DNA of 64,000 bases from Sorghum bicolor (GCF_000003195.3 NC_012871.2:12139997-12203996), one strand, 5' to 3'; shown: positions 52,210-64,000, counted from the stretch's first letter. Numbers and translations: made by a program. Notes: generated from the sequence alone by a model not told the origin.

Positions 52210-53069
52210 AATAAAAATTAGCTGCAAGGGATCCAAACAAGGAACATAAAGTACGGCTATACTTTGGCCAACGCCTCATCTAACTATTAGTGTCAAGTCC
52301 TTGTTCCTCGCATAATGATTAAATGCAAAGAACCAATAGGGGAGAAAGAGTATATGACATACTAATACAAACAAAGCTAGGTAGGAAGCGGTGAAGCTCA
52401 TTGAAACATGACCTCCCAGATCTCAATGTTGAGCTCTGAAGGTATTATTCGTTCTTTTCCCTTTTCAAATCATGACCTCCACTGGAGAAAGGAATGAAGC
52501 TACCGCAGGTCCTCTCCCAAAAATTAGTTCACTATATGTGTCCGAAGCTAATAAATGGCCAAGTGACCATTATATCCGTCAGCCCACCTTATCCATTCCC
52601 ACAACTGGTTTCTCACTCACGGGCGTCTGGACAGATGCCATTCCTGCAGACCCCTTCTCCTTCACCCACTATACCACAGCCAAAGTATAGTGTCAAACAA
52701 CGGTCACTAAAACGTAATATTAACGTCAAACAATTAGTCGCTACAAATTGGTAACCGATGATCGGTCGCTATTGTTCCTCGTATCGACAAAACATCGGTT
52801 GCTATATATTTACGTCAAATGATCGGTAGCTAAAAATGGGTGCTAGAGTCAAATGATTGGTCGCTGTAGCTCATTTTCATTTTTGACGCACTCAGCCTAG
52901 CCCACTCTAGTGACGATATTTGATATGTCATAAGGTATATTTATATGTCACAAAATATTTATTGAATTAGTTTTAGATAATTTGCAAAGAACATTGTCAC
53001 GTCAGTAATGCGAATTCTGTGACTACAAAAGAGTTTTGAACCTCGGATGTCAAAACTGCCACACCAAGG

Positions 53070-53305
53070 TATACAAGAAACTTTCCACTGGCGCATAGGA
53101 AACTTTCCACTGGTAAACAAGAAACTTTCCACCGGTATACAAGTAGCGCACAAGAGGTTTTCCACCGGTCTACAGAAAACTTTCTACTAGCGCACAGGAA
53201 ACTTTCCTTTCCACCAGTATACAAGCAACTTTCTATTAGCGCACAAGAGGGTTTTCCCTGGTCTACAGAAAACTTTCTACTAGCGCACAGAAAACTTTCT
53301 CTCTG
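53070..53305. repeat. Minisatellite inside the CACTA element
   Basis: About ten imperfect units of 18-26 bp around GAAACTTTCCACTGG.ATAC.A, alternating with a variant TAGCGCACAGGAAACTTTC. Confidence 0.85.
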
Positions 53306-53529
53306 CAGGCTAGACACAGGAATACAAACATCAAAACTTATATTTGAATTATATTTATCCTCATGCATGTCAATCTATCCATATCCTAGAGTTGGTGGGA
53401 ATTTTTTTGAATAGTTCATCTTTTGTTTCCAAATTACCACAAAATAATTGTCATAATTCTAAGTTTTGTCAAAAAAATTCTATAATTTTCAATTGTTCAA
53501 ATAAAGTTGGATGGAGAAATGACCAATAT

Positions 53530-54000
53530 TACTATGCAGACCATGGCCCAAATCGGCCCATCTAAAAACCCTAGACTATATAACCCATTCCTCTCTCTCC
53601 CTATCTTCCCTCTACCTGACCCTCCCTCAGCCGCACAACTCTCTCTCTCCCTCTCTCTCTCTCTCTCGCATGCGCAGATCGAGCGCAGGGGCATGGCACC
53701 TGTGACGGTGCGGCGGATCCGACGGCGAAGCAGGGACTAGAACCCGGATGGACGCGGGGCGCGGCACCTTAGGGGGCGGCGCTCCGAGCCGGATCTCTCC
53801 GACAGCAGCGTAGCGATGTTCGGCCCCTCCAACGGCGGCGCGGTTGCATAGGGTTCCTCCGGCAATGGTGTGGGTCCTAGGGTTCCTCCGGCAGCGGCGC
53901 GGGGGTGCTCCTCTTCACCACCGACATCCGCAGGTCTGGCGCCCTCTTCCGCCGCAACGCGCGCCAGCTCCGGCAGTGGCTCGAGGAGGTAATGTTTTTA
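53530..54000 (+). pseudogene. Gene-like fragment captured by the CACTA element
   Basis: Reads like a host promoter and first exon: ACCCTAGACTATATAACCC (TATA), a CT-rich leader with a (CT)n run at about 53640-53668, GC-rich coding-like DNA, and an open stretch with LLFTTDIRRSG and NARQLRQWLEE ending at a GAG|GTAATG donor near 53990. Base composition differs sharply from the AT-rich ends. I do not recognise the parent gene. Confidence 0.55.
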
Positions 54001-54273
54001 GAAATTTGAGTATATCAAGTATTTTGGTTTTGTTTTGTTATATTTATGCAGATTTATGGACAATTTAGTTTGAAGACGTATTGCTTTTATAATCTTTAAA
54101 ATTATCGTCTAGCAATCAGAGTGGGATCCTGTCGGTCGCTATACACTTATAGCGACGCCACTTACAGCGACTTATACATTGGTGGCTATAACATTATAGC
54201 GACCGATGATCAGTCGCTATAACGGCTTATAGCGACCGTTTTGGAGACGCTATACTTTGGCTGTGGTATAGTG

Positions 54274-55320
54274 ACCGGAGCTCAGGTGTGCAGTTCACAG
54301 CTATTGGGATAATCCCAATTCAGTATCTGACATAGCGATGCGGCTCCTGAAGAGTACCACTATAGATTTTAAGGTACTGCTGCCAGCCATCTTGCGTCAC
54401 CATATGCTAATCAACTTGTCACCACGAGAAGAAAAGGCAACATAATATGGGAGGGGTTGGGGAGGGGGGGGGGGTGGGGGTGGATCAGCTGAGATGTGGC
54501 AATGACGAAAGAAAATATTGTAACTATTCTTCCATTTGAATGGACGGCAGAAGAAAATATGCTATCGCCGAGTGTTTTCGTGAGATGTTTTATGAGGACT
54601 ATCTTAGTAGATGTTGAGGTGAAGACTACGAATCATCAAAGACGTAAGCTACTGGCCAGATGACCAAAATAAAGTGGTGCAGTTCTGGGCAGAGCAAAAT
54701 AGACGCATCAGGGACTACAAAACACTCGGAAGTGGCTCTCTTTTTTTAAAACTAATATGAAAAATTCCATTCATAGAATTTATTGTAAATACCTTGGCCA
54801 GAGATACCACAATCGGCTTCACTAAAAGCATTGGCCAATCACCAAATGGCTGGCAATGCCGCACCCAGTGTTCTATTATACTTTTCTTATAAGGTTTCAA
54901 ATAAAGAGAGAAATTAATCTATGTAACATAGTGACAACAGATAAAGTCTTTTTGCTACAAAAATATGTACAACCAGTTGTTACGTAGTATGCCACTAGTA
55001 GTATTGATGTCACCATAGAACTCGGTTGTACTTCTAGAAAAATTGTATGTTGGTCCAGTATGACAACCTTCCATTACACACCAACCATAATAATTAATGT
55101 ACAACTCAGACTCTTGAGGAGTACCATTATATATTTGATGTTAGCACCATGCATCTTGCTTCTGCATATGACCTCAATTTGACACCACCAGAAGCATAAA
55201 ATGGAGGGGAAAGGTGGGATGAGATAAGTAGTGTCTAAGGAAATAACAATTTTTCCATATTGGAATGGGAGGAAGAAGGAAATGTGCTCACGCGGGAGGA
55301 GTCTGAACTCTGGTTGCTTG
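54274..55320. other. Intergenic DNA with block C, copy 2
   Basis: 54840-55310 repeats the C block of 45280-45770. A shorter related piece (AGCCATCTTGCGTCACCAT and GGACGGCAGAAGAAAATATG) lies at 54380-54560. No gene. Confidence 0.6.
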
Positions 55321-55329
55321 CATGGGCAA

Positions 55330-56071
55330 AGGGGCTAAGTGCTATGGTTATGGAGAATGATATACTGCCAGTAGGCGTGGATGGCTTCCTACCACCTCAC
55401 CCGCATCGCGCAGCAGTGCAGTGGTTCCTCGTCATGGAGAATGATATACTGCCAGTAGGCTTCGGTCCTGCACTCAGCACCAACCACCTGTTGGACCTGG
55501 CCTGGCTTCCGTTCACAACATCTCGGTGGACGCAAACATGGAGGCGTCCCAAGCCCACGTAGTGCACACGGGCGAACTATCCATGCTTCAGAAGGCTCGC
55601 CTCTTCACCGGCAGCTTACCAGACTACATCTGTATCGATGTAGAGCTTCATGAACCCCAGGACTTGCAGCATGCCATGCGGTTGGTGCGTGCTTACAAGC
55701 GGTGCAATGCTCCCTTGCTCCCATGGTCGACGCGCTACGCTATGGGCGGCCAGGCCACCTTGTCCGCGCCCCTGACGTCGACTGGCCCATCATTGACAAC
55801 CCCCTCAGCGTCCTCTACTTCGCGCCCGTTCAAGCACCTCACGCCAGAGGAGATGGCGGAGCACCGCAAGATGGGGCTCTGCTACAACTGTAATGAACCC
55901 TACGTCCAGGGGCATAAGTGCACTCAACTATTCTATCTTGAGGCTCTGAACTACATCATTGAGGAGTCAGATGATGCCACTAACGACGTTGCAGCTGCCC
56001 CTCCTCTGACGCCGTTCGACCTGGAGAAACCCATGATCTCTCTATCCGCGATCACGGGGATCCGAGCCTAG
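55330..56071 (+). pseudogene. Gag of the degenerate gypsy element
   Basis: The capsid C-terminal half from about 55526 (KARLFTGSLPDYI, then LQHAMRLVRAYKRC) is followed by zinc knuckle CYNCNEPYVQGHKC, which is intact. Upstream, a 27-nt word (55350-55376) recurs exactly at 55434-55460, showing an internal 84-bp-spaced duplication. Closely related to 43.6-44.3 kb. Confidence 0.85.
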
Positions 56072-57336
56072 GAGACAATGCAGCTCCATGTCTCCTATGC
56101 TGCCTATGAGATCACAGTGCTACTGGACTCGGGCTTGACTCATAACTTCATCAGTTTGCCTGCTGCGCGCCGTGTGGGGTTGCAGTTCAGCAACTGCAGT
56201 GGTGCGCACGTCGTGGTCGCCAATGGCGACCGTGTGGCCTGCCATGGCTTCACACTTGATGTTCCCATTTGGATCAGCGAGGAGTCGTTCGCAGTGGACT
56301 GCTTCTCCATTCCAATGAACAACTAAGGCATGGTCCTTGGTGTCGCTTGGCTTCGCACCCTCGGCCCCATCCTCTGGGACTTCGACGATCTCACTATGAC
56401 GTTCTTCCAAAGCGATCACCAGGTGCAGCGGACGGGGGTGGGACTATGGCACACCACTTCCTTGCTGCCCCGTCATCTCTACTCCGGTGCCACCATCACG
56501 GGCCAGGAGTCAGAGCTAGCCCAACTGGAGTGCCTCATGGAGTATTACGTCGATGTCTTCGTGCCGCCCACCGGTCTACCACCTGCTCGGTTGTGCGACC
56601 ACCGGATCCACCTCAAGCTGGGCACGGACCTCGTAGCTGTCCGTCCTACCACTACCCACAGCACCAGAAGGACGAGCTCGAGTGACAATGTGAGGAGATG
56701 CTCCGTCAAGGTACCATTCGCGCCAGCACCTCCCCCTTTTCTGCACGGGTGCTGCTGGTCAAAAAGAGTGACAGTTCCTGGTGCTTCTGCATCAACTACT
56801 GGGCGCTCAACGCTGCCACGGTCAAGGACAAATTCCCTATTCCCGTCATCTAAGAGCTCTTGGATGAACTTCATGGGGCTGAACTCTTCACCAAGATTGA
56901 TCTACGCTCGGGTTATCACCAAGTCCGCGTGCACCCGGACGATGGGGCCAAGATGGCATTCCGCACGCACCACGACCACTTTGAGTTTTTGGTCATGTCA
57001 TATGGTTTGTCTAATGCTCCCTTGATGTTCCAAGCACTGATGAACCTTGTCCTCAAACTATTCCTTCGCTGCTGTGTTTTGGTGTTCTTTGACGACATCT
57101 TCATCTACAACTCGTCATGGTCTGAGCATCTGCAGCAGCAGCTGCATGCTGTCCTCGCTGTTCTGCGTACACACCAGCTCCACTTGAAGAAGTCCAAGAC
57201 TCTTTCACAACGTAGTCCGTCCAATACCTCAGCCATGTCATCTCGCAGGATGGCGTCTCCATGGACACCTCCAAGGTGGCAGCTATCTAGTCATGGCCGT
57301 AGCCCCAGTCCGCCCACAATCTCTGAGGATTCCTAG
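56072..57336 (+). pseudogene. Protease and reverse transcriptase of the degenerate gypsy element
   Basis: Protease: LLDSGLTHNFIS at about 56114-56150. [29 protein letters not shown] and the catalytic box FFDDIFIY near 57080-57105. A frameshift separates protease from RT, and RT decays after 57200. Not functional. Confidence 0.9.
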
Positions 57337-57339
57337 GCC

Positions 57340-58890
57340 TCGTTGGATATTATTGATGCTTCATCAAGGAGTACGGCACAATTGCAGCTCCCCTGACTAG
57401 CCTACTCTGGAAGAACGCCTTCCAGTGGTCGGTCGAGGCTGATTCTGATTTCGCAGCCTTGAAGGAGGCGCTCTTGGCGGTGCCTGTTCTCCACCATTCT
57501 AATTTTGGTTGTGACTTCTTCATCGACTGTGATGTTTCTGGTTCAGGCTTTGGGGCCACTTACATCAAGGCGACGGCCCCATAGCTTTCTTCAGTCGCCC
57601 CTTTGCTGCATGCAACTTAAAAGTGGCAGCCTATGAACGGGAGTTGATCGGCCTTGTATAGGCCATGTGTCACTGGTGACCTTATCTTTGGGGTCTCTCC
57701 ATCGTCGTTCGCACTGACTACTACGCATTGAAGTTCCTGCTCGATCGATGGTTGTCCACTAACCACAACATCAGTGGCTTAGTAAGTTAATTGGGTATGA
57801 TTTTAGGATGGATTACAACTGGGGCACTTCAACATGGTGGCTGACGCACTCTCCTAGCGTGGTGGCGACTCTCTACTGCTGGCTGTGTTGCCCAGCATGG
57901 AGCCAGAGCTTGCTGCGGTCTCAGTTCCCACCATCCCGTTGTTCGCCGACATCTGGCGCGAGGTGGCTGAGTCTGCGTATTTGATGGCGCTCTGTGATGA
58001 GGTTGCAACTGGTGACCATGGCAGGGATTGGGTTGTCCAGGATGGCCTCCTCCACCAAGGCTGGGTCTTTGTCCTGCCCTCGTCATATGTCCTCAAGGAT
58101 GTGCTCCAATTGGCACATACTGGCGCCCATGAGGGGATCCAGAAGATGTTGTAGCGACTTCGCACTGAATTTTACCTCGAACACGACTGCAGCGTCGTCC
58201 ACGACTTCATTCGAGCATGTGCAACGTGCCAGTGTAACAAGACTGAAGCTCTGCACTCGGCGGGTCTCCTGTAGCCGCTTCCAGTGCCCTCTAGTGTCTA
58301 GGCCAACATCACTGTGGACTTTGTGGAGGCGCTGCACAAAGTTCATGGCAAGAGCGTCATTCTCACCATCGTCAATAGATTCTCGAAGTACACCCATTTC
58401 ATTCCCTTGGGCCATCCGTACACGGCATCTTCTATCGCCCGTGCCTTCTTCCATGACATTGTTCGACTTCACGGCTTCCCTGACTCCATCGTCAGCAACC
58501 GTGATCCAGTTTTCGCCGGACATGTATGGCAGGATTTATTTTGCCAGTTGAGTGTCCAACTACGTATGAGTATGGCTTTCCACCCTCAAACGGACGGTCA
58601 ATCGGAGGCAATGAACAAGACGATTGCTATGTACCTTCGGTGCCTCACCGGTGATCACCCCCATGATTGGCTGGATTGGCTTCCTTGGGCGGAGTATTGC
58701 TATAACACCGCCTACCACTCCACCCTACGCACTTTGTTGTTTACTGTTGTCTACGGCCGCGCTCCTCCAGAGCTCTTGCCGTATGCCCTGGGGGTTGTCC
58801 GGACGGATGCTGTGGATGCCCTGCTCACCTACCATGATGAGTTTCTCGCTAAGGTGCGCGCCCAGTTGTTGTAGGCGCAGGAGCACACAC
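57340..58890 (+). pseudogene. RNase H remnant and integrase of the degenerate gypsy element
   Basis: 57340-57860 carries RNase H-like words in broken frames. From 57885 the integrase is readable: an H2C2 finger damaged by a stop near 58152, then the core with VDFVEALHKVHG, SNRDPVF and HPQTDGQSEAMN (DDE residues mostly kept). Confidence 0.85.
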
Positions 58891-58931
58891 GTCGCTTCTA
58901 CAACGCCAAACACTGGCCGCTTGAATTTCTA

Positions 58932-59400
58932 GTGGGTGATTGGGTTCTTCTTCGGCTCCTTCGTCACACTCAGTTTGTTGCGCCTAGCAACAAGGGCAAG
59001 CTTGGACCCAAGTACGCTGAGCCTTTCAAGGTGCTTGGCCGCATTGGTGAAGTGGCATACCGCTTACAGCTACCACAGGGGTCTTGGATCCATGATGTGT
59101 TTCACATTGGGGTGCTCAAACCTTTTCGTGGGACTCCACCCTCATCGCCCCTGCCTCCACTTCACCATGGTCGTTCGTTGCTTCAGTCGGCTCACATTCT
59201 TCATTCCCGCCTCAGTCGTGGGGAATGGCATGTTCTAGTGTAGTGGACTGATCTTCCAGTCTTTGAAGCTGCCTGGGAACCCGTGGAAGATTTTCACGTG
59301 GCCTATCCCGAGTTTCAGCTCGAGGATGAGCTGTTTCCGAAGGACGGAAGAGATGTTATGACCGACAATGTCTATAGCAAAAGGGATAGGGCTCTTGGTG
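58932..59400 (+). pseudogene. Integrase C-terminus and chromodomain-like tail
   Basis: GDWVLLRLLRHTQ, KYAEPFKVLGRIGEVAYRL and VFHIGVLKPF form the usual IN C-terminal region. After a stop (near 59240), WTDLPVFEAAWEPVEDF resembles a chromodomain. Such tails help target insertion to marked chromatin. Confidence 0.75.
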
Positions 59401-59657
59401 GCTGACCAGGGGGGTTGGCAGACCTGTGCGGACACCACGGCACCCAGGGGGGAGAGTCCCTTGTTTCTAGGACTTTCAGTTATCTATAGAGATTTATTAG
59501 CAAGAGTTTGTTAAAGTATTAGAGTTGTTATCATATTCTGTAAAGACTATAAGAGTCTCATTTGGATTAATGAAAAGGGCTTAGCCCAGAGGATTAAGAT
59601 TTATATCTCCCTGGGGCGCATGGCGCTGTCTCCTACCTCAGCTCTCGATCCCCAACA
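59354..59657 (+). repeat. 3' LTR of the degenerate gypsy element, about 304 bp
   Basis: Starts TGTTATGACC and ends CCCCAACA. It overlaps the end of the decayed pol tail, as in related elements. No partner LTR was found in the window. Confidence 0.65.
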
Positions 59658-61818
59658 ACCTAGCCATGGCTCTAGCTCGCCACAAGCCTGCGCGCCCTCG
59701 CCTCCGTGTCTCTCCTTCGTACTTCCTTCGCAGCAAGACGCACCGTAACACTCTCCTGCATCTTCGATTTTTTATTGCCAAATGTTTTCATGTGAGTACA
59801 AGGTGAGACTCTAAGACTCTGGTGGGGAAGAAGGAAATAACAATTATTCTCGTAAAGGAATCTGATAGAAATAAACATCTGTATTTGGAGAGTACTTCAG
59901 TAACATTAGAGAGTGACCCTATTATATAGAAAAGCTTCTCGGGTCAATGCTGCAAATGCTTTCTCATGCTCCAAAGCACAACACAGCATCTGATAAGTTG
60001 AATTCCATCGTGTGACATCTAGCGAAGGCCTTTTCTCACAAGATATCCCTACCGGTTTAATCATATTTTCAAATGTTCATTTATGTACTTATGAGCTCTT
60101 CACATACTTTGCTTTATCTTTGATATTTGACACACCTATTGTACTATCAGATTTAATATGTAGGCCGAACATCGGCAATGAAATAAGTTACCTTGACTTT
60201 GAACCAAGCACTTGTCTACTAGGTTTTTTAAAGATGTTACAAAGGAATCATTAACTAAAACATTGTCTAATTAATGTAATTGCAAAGACTTCATGTTCTA
60301 GATTCCACTTGTTCAAACATTTCTAATGCTTCTAAAGTCTTCTTGGTGCAATAAATAAGTAGGGTTGAAGAACAGTACTAGTACGTGTTGATGCCACCGT
60401 ACCACAAAAGTCCATTATGCCTATAGGAAACATTGTAAGCTTAATTGTGTACATTACACGTCAAACAATAATGACGAGTACATGGCGTTATTGTTGAAGG
60501 GTACCATTATATATTCAATGGTAGAACTGCCATCTTGCTTCCCCTTATGACACTCAATAATTACCACCATGAGAAGAAAGGCTAGGGTTAACATAAAATG
60601 GAGGAGAAAGAGCGGGTAGAAGAAGAAAATAATGTCAATGTTTATGCATTGGAATGGAGGGCAAAAGGAAATATGCTATGGCATTTCGATGATACCTTCT
60701 AGGACTATCATAATAGATGGTGAGGGCACATTATGAGTCCATGAAGAATAGCCTTGTTGCCATGATTACCTGTTTCTGTGTCTTGCTGTGTTAAGCCAAG
60801 TTACCTTCATCTACAGCGTGTTGGACCTATATGTTTTCTAAATAGCAGAGTATGACAGATCTTGCTGGTTCCAGCCTTGTTGCCATTATCCATTCCAGCA
60901 ACGGCAATGCTGACACCGAGCACCATAGACTCTGAGGACCTGATCAGTCTTGTGTTTCATAAACTGATTTATCTACCTTCAACTCTAGTTATGGTCTTTT
61001 TCTACCAGGAGTACCCACAAGTCCACATGGAAATCCACACATGCATGTATATTGCAGCAGGGCATACATTGTTACTCACCGTAATTGTCTTCTACTCTTC
61101 AATCCATAGATAGAGTCTGGCTTACAGGAGCAGGGGTGTTTACTGAAAAACCGACAGCTATAGTCGTCAGTTAATGGCCTCTGAATTGCCTACCATTTGT
61201 GTTCCGTAGTTTGCTACATACGCTTTTGCAAGATCAACTGTATTACACTTGGGAGTGGACGAAGGGAAATGGAATCTGATTCCATACAGTCTGGAAAGTT
61301 ATTTTGCTGGGGAAAAAATACTTTCAAAGTTTGGGTAGCATGTATTAACTTAAGTAATGTAGTACAATGGTATTGCTGTCAACTACCAAACTATAATAAC
61401 ATTCCAGTTTGCTTCCTTTAGTTGGCCATGATGGAGCAACACATAATGGCAGAGACATAGAAAAGTTAACGTTAGGAGGAAAAAAATTCGTCTTCTTGCC
61501 TAGCTTTGGAAATTTGATTTTCCACCATTTGTTGTCTAGTCATTTGATATCTTTTACAAAGCACAGTGATCATAGAAAAGACATGATATTGTCTTCAGCA
61601 GTGTGTAGAAATTAGAACATGCATGTTGCATAAGGATAAAAATGACAAAAACTAGCATCGAAGATCCATAGCATTTGATATGTAGTGTTTTAATTTTTCA
61701 AGTTTCGGAGGGAAGAAACCATACATATATGCTTTCCAGTAGCTCTTTCTGATCTTAAAAATCTGATGTTTGCTTTTTTAACAAACGGACACTAATAGCG
61801 TCTGTTTCTATTAATATA
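59658..61818. other. Intergenic DNA with block C, copy 3
   Basis: 60290-60700 resembles 45280-45770 and 54840-55310, including CATTGGAATGGAGGGCAAAA and GGTACCATTATATATTCAAT. The rest is AT-rich with short ORFs only. Confidence 0.55.
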
Positions 61819-62065
61819 GGCCTTGTTTAGTTCACACCAAAAATCCAAAATTTTTCAAGATTCTCCGTCACACATCGAATCTTGCGGCACATGAATGGGG
61901 AGCATTAAATATAGATGAAAATAAAAACAAATTACACAGTTTGTCTGTAAATCGTGAGACAAATCTTTTAAGCCTAGTTACTCCATGATTGGACAATGTT
62001 TGTCAAATAAAAACAAAAGTACTGCAGTGTCGTTTTCTCAAAAAAATTTGAAACTAAACGAGGCC
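61819..62065. mobile_element. MITE, 247 bp, TSD ATA
   Basis: GGCCTTGTTTAGTT at the left and AACTAAACGAGGCC-type right end, flanked by ATA on both sides. Same family as the 46.5 kb copy. Confidence 0.9.
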
Positions 62066-63214
62066 ATAATAGGAAAAATACAAGTGCTCAGTGGCCGGTG
62101 GAACAAACAACAACACACACCGCACATCACAGGTCACCACTACTGGCTGCTGCAACAACACCCCCTCTGCCAACTGTCAACACGGGCCTCAAACACCAAA
62201 GAGCCCACACAGTGTCAACCACTAACTCGACACTAGTCAAAGCCACCTTCAAGCCATTGGTAGGTAAAATATTTCTTTTAAAGATATAGCTAAAATATCC
62301 ATGATAAGATTTGCATGTTGTGCTAATACCCGTAGGGGCGGTAACCTTAGCTGCAGAGACTATGGGCATGTACCATACTTGGTTCCCTCACCAATCAGTG
62401 TATACTACCTTGCCTAAACTTGGTTGGCAAGATCAGGCATTTAGTAGCACCTGCAAATTAAAACTCACCTTGCCCAGCAATCTCGCTTTGCGGGCCAGGC
62501 AAGGATTTGGCTCTCCTCAGCTGGCAAGCTTTGTTGTTCAATGCTTTCACCTCTCATCTGAGTTGTGTTGCTCCATGCTTCAATCCAAAGTCTAGCAACC
62601 TCCATGTTAGTGCCCAAATCAAGCTCGCCACTGCATAAATCGAGCTCTTCCACACCATATCAAACCTCTCTTGCTTGAATTAGCCTCACCTCACGGCAAG
62701 CATCGAGCTTTAACTTTTCCCACTAGATCAAGTTTGTCCCACCCTAATCACGCATGTCACAATGTGAATCTAGCCACCATCACACAAATCGAGTTTGTTG
62801 AAGATTGAATCTAGCTTCATGCCACCAGATCCCTGCATGAATCTAGCTCTCTTCAAAGTTCCACCAAGCTTCTCTCTGATGGAAGGCCATGCAACTTGGG
62901 AGGAGGTGGAAAGGTAAGTAAGAAAAGAAAACTAATAAGCAAACAAGTTAACCAAAAAAAAGGAAGGGATTATGTCCTTGCTTGTCTAGGAATGGCAAAG
63001 CAATCTCAGTGAGGCTAGGTTCGTCGTGCAATGCAACCAAGCACAACATATGTTGCTGTCCAGCAAGCAGGCTAGAAGAGGACAACACACAGTGTGTGTC
63101 AAAGGTCCTAACTACATATGTCAAATAACTCTCACCACAGATGCAATACTCATCTACGATGGAGATAATTAGACCTACCTTCACATAATCGAGTACCCAA
63201 TAATAGTCCTCATT
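62066..63214. other. Unassigned intergenic DNA
   Basis: No gene. 62620-62880 contains loosely repeated words (AATCGAGCT, AATCTAGC, ATCAAGTTTG) at 30-45 nt spacing, an old degenerate tandem array or compositional bias. Confidence 0.45.
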
Positions 63215-63350
63215 GATGATACCCGTCTATTTGGAAGACATTATCTGATCCCCTCTCATCGAAGAGGTGGCTAGATTAATGAGGCACGTCTCTAATGAGT
63301 TTTCTGTAGAGATGTGTCCACATGAGTGATGAGATCAGTGACATATGTTT
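63215..63350. repeat. Block A, copy 2
   Basis: Matches 44740-44900: TTTGGAAGACATTAT and GGCTAGATTAATGAGGCAC. Followed at once by block B, an order not preserved at the other copies. Confidence 0.6.
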
Positions 63351-63371
63351 GACTGTTCTAGAGTAGCCACA

Positions 63372-63790
63372 AGGGTCGTTACTCATAATTACTCTATTGG
63401 ACATTTAAAAGTTGTACATGAAGAACCAACGAGTACTCTAACAACTTAATAATAAGTGTCATTTTTGCTCCATGGTTTTGAATATCCTCCACATGTCATA
63501 TATACTTGCATGTCTTATTAGTATCTGAAAGTTTTCTACAAGATCAATTACACACCTACGATGGACACTGGGACTTGGAATGAACGAAAGAAATGTAATA
63601 TGGTTTTGTTTGCCATTGTTGCTGCAGAATAATCAGGTATCATGTGTATTTGCTCTCGAAGCACTGCAAGTATTTTGCTAGGTGAAATATATTTTGAAGT
63701 AGGCAGCATGTATCAACATAATTAAATGCAGTGCACTAGTGTAGTATTGCAATCATATCATCTTTTCACCTACTAAAATTTCCATAGATT
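63372..63790. repeat. Block B, copy 2
   Basis: Diverged duplicate of 47880-48440 in the same orientation. A short third match to its GAAAGAAATGGAAT..GGTTT word occurs at 44466-44515. Confidence 0.7.
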
Positions 63791-64000
63791 CCCTCTAGCT
63801 TCCATTATATATATTAGTCATCCTTACCTGGAGCAATGCGTAATAGCAGGGATAGAGAGAAGTTTGTGTAGCAGGAGAAGAATTCATCTTATGTAGGTAA
63901 GGAAGTCACTAGAAAATTGTATACCATGCAGGCTTTTAGTTTCATGATTTCCACTGATATACATCTTGCTAGATGTTTCTGCATTTTTGGCAAGCGCAGC

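Larger units (their letters stand above)
52667..54273. mobile_element. CACTA element, 1.6 kb, TSD ACC, carrying a gene-like fragment
   Basis: Both ends show a 28-bp terminal inverted repeat with one mismatch, starting CACTATACCACAGCC, flanked by ACC on both sides (52664-52666, 54274-54276). Subterminal zones carry repeated GGTCGCTA / TAGCGACC words, as expected for transposase binding. No transposase is encoded. The interior holds a minisatellite and a promoter-plus-exon-like fragment. Confidence 0.92.
55330..59657 (+). mobile_element. Degenerate chromodomain Ty3/gypsy element (Reina-like), 5' LTR lost
   Basis: Order: gag, zinc knuckle, protease, RT, RNase H remnant, integrase, chromodomain-like tail, one LTR. 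No matching LTR is seen at the left. Gag, protease and the region to 57025 share one frame with in-frame stops near 56069 and 56324; RT and integrase lie in the other two frames. A short LTR and C-terminal chromodomain fit the Reina group of chromoviruses (inference). Confidence 0.88.

Noticed and set aside
53070..53305. CRISPR-like repeat/spacer array
   Set aside because: Units are imperfect and contiguous without unique spacers, and the DNA is plant; it is a minisatellite.

Overview
The window is plant nuclear DNA, most likely from a panicoid grass. Sorghum or a close relative is my inference, from the grass-type repeats (3-bp-TSD MITEs, Stowaway, CACTA, Tat-like and chromodomain Ty3/gypsy elements) and the intron-rich genes. 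No bacterial-style operons, RNA genes or CRISPR arrays were seen.

Layout. (1) 1-13404: a very young, apparently intact Ty3/gypsy element of the Tat type, cut only by the left window edge. It has one uninterrupted gag-pol frame and, on the opposite strand, a six-exon gene with its own TATA box. (2) 13405-17823: a MITE split by that element and by a 2.8 kb solo LTR, then unassigned sequence and another MITE. (3) 18127-38753: the gene-bearing core, all on the minus strand: a Rab11/RABA-type small GTPase, PIG-A (first enzyme of GPI-anchor synthesis) and Rab GDP dissociation inhibitor (GDI). A 4 kb Harbinger-like element containing a LINE lies between PIG-A and GDI. (4) 38754-43000: the GDI upstream region, a broken S40-like (DUF584) gene and AT-rich DNA. 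(5) 43000-64000: accessory DNA with two decayed chromodomain gypsy elements, at least three CACTA-type non-autonomous elements (one carrying a gene-like fragment), a TIR element with 7-bp TSD, MITEs, and a family of diverged non-coding blocks recurring three or more times.

The three host genes all concern endomembranes. The RABA GTPase acts in trans-Golgi/endosome to plasma-membrane traffic, GDI extracts and recycles prenylated GDP-Rabs (its clients include RABA proteins), and PIG-A acts on the ER face to start GPI anchors. I built complete exon models for all three; reading frames and splice phases close exactly (223, 448 and 446 residues). Two GDI introns use GC instead of GT donors.

The most unusual feature is the antisense gene inside the retrotransposon. 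It has six exons, five GT-AG introns with matching phases, a predicted 993-residue product and a TATAAAA box on the minus strand, in an element whose LTRs appear nearly identical.
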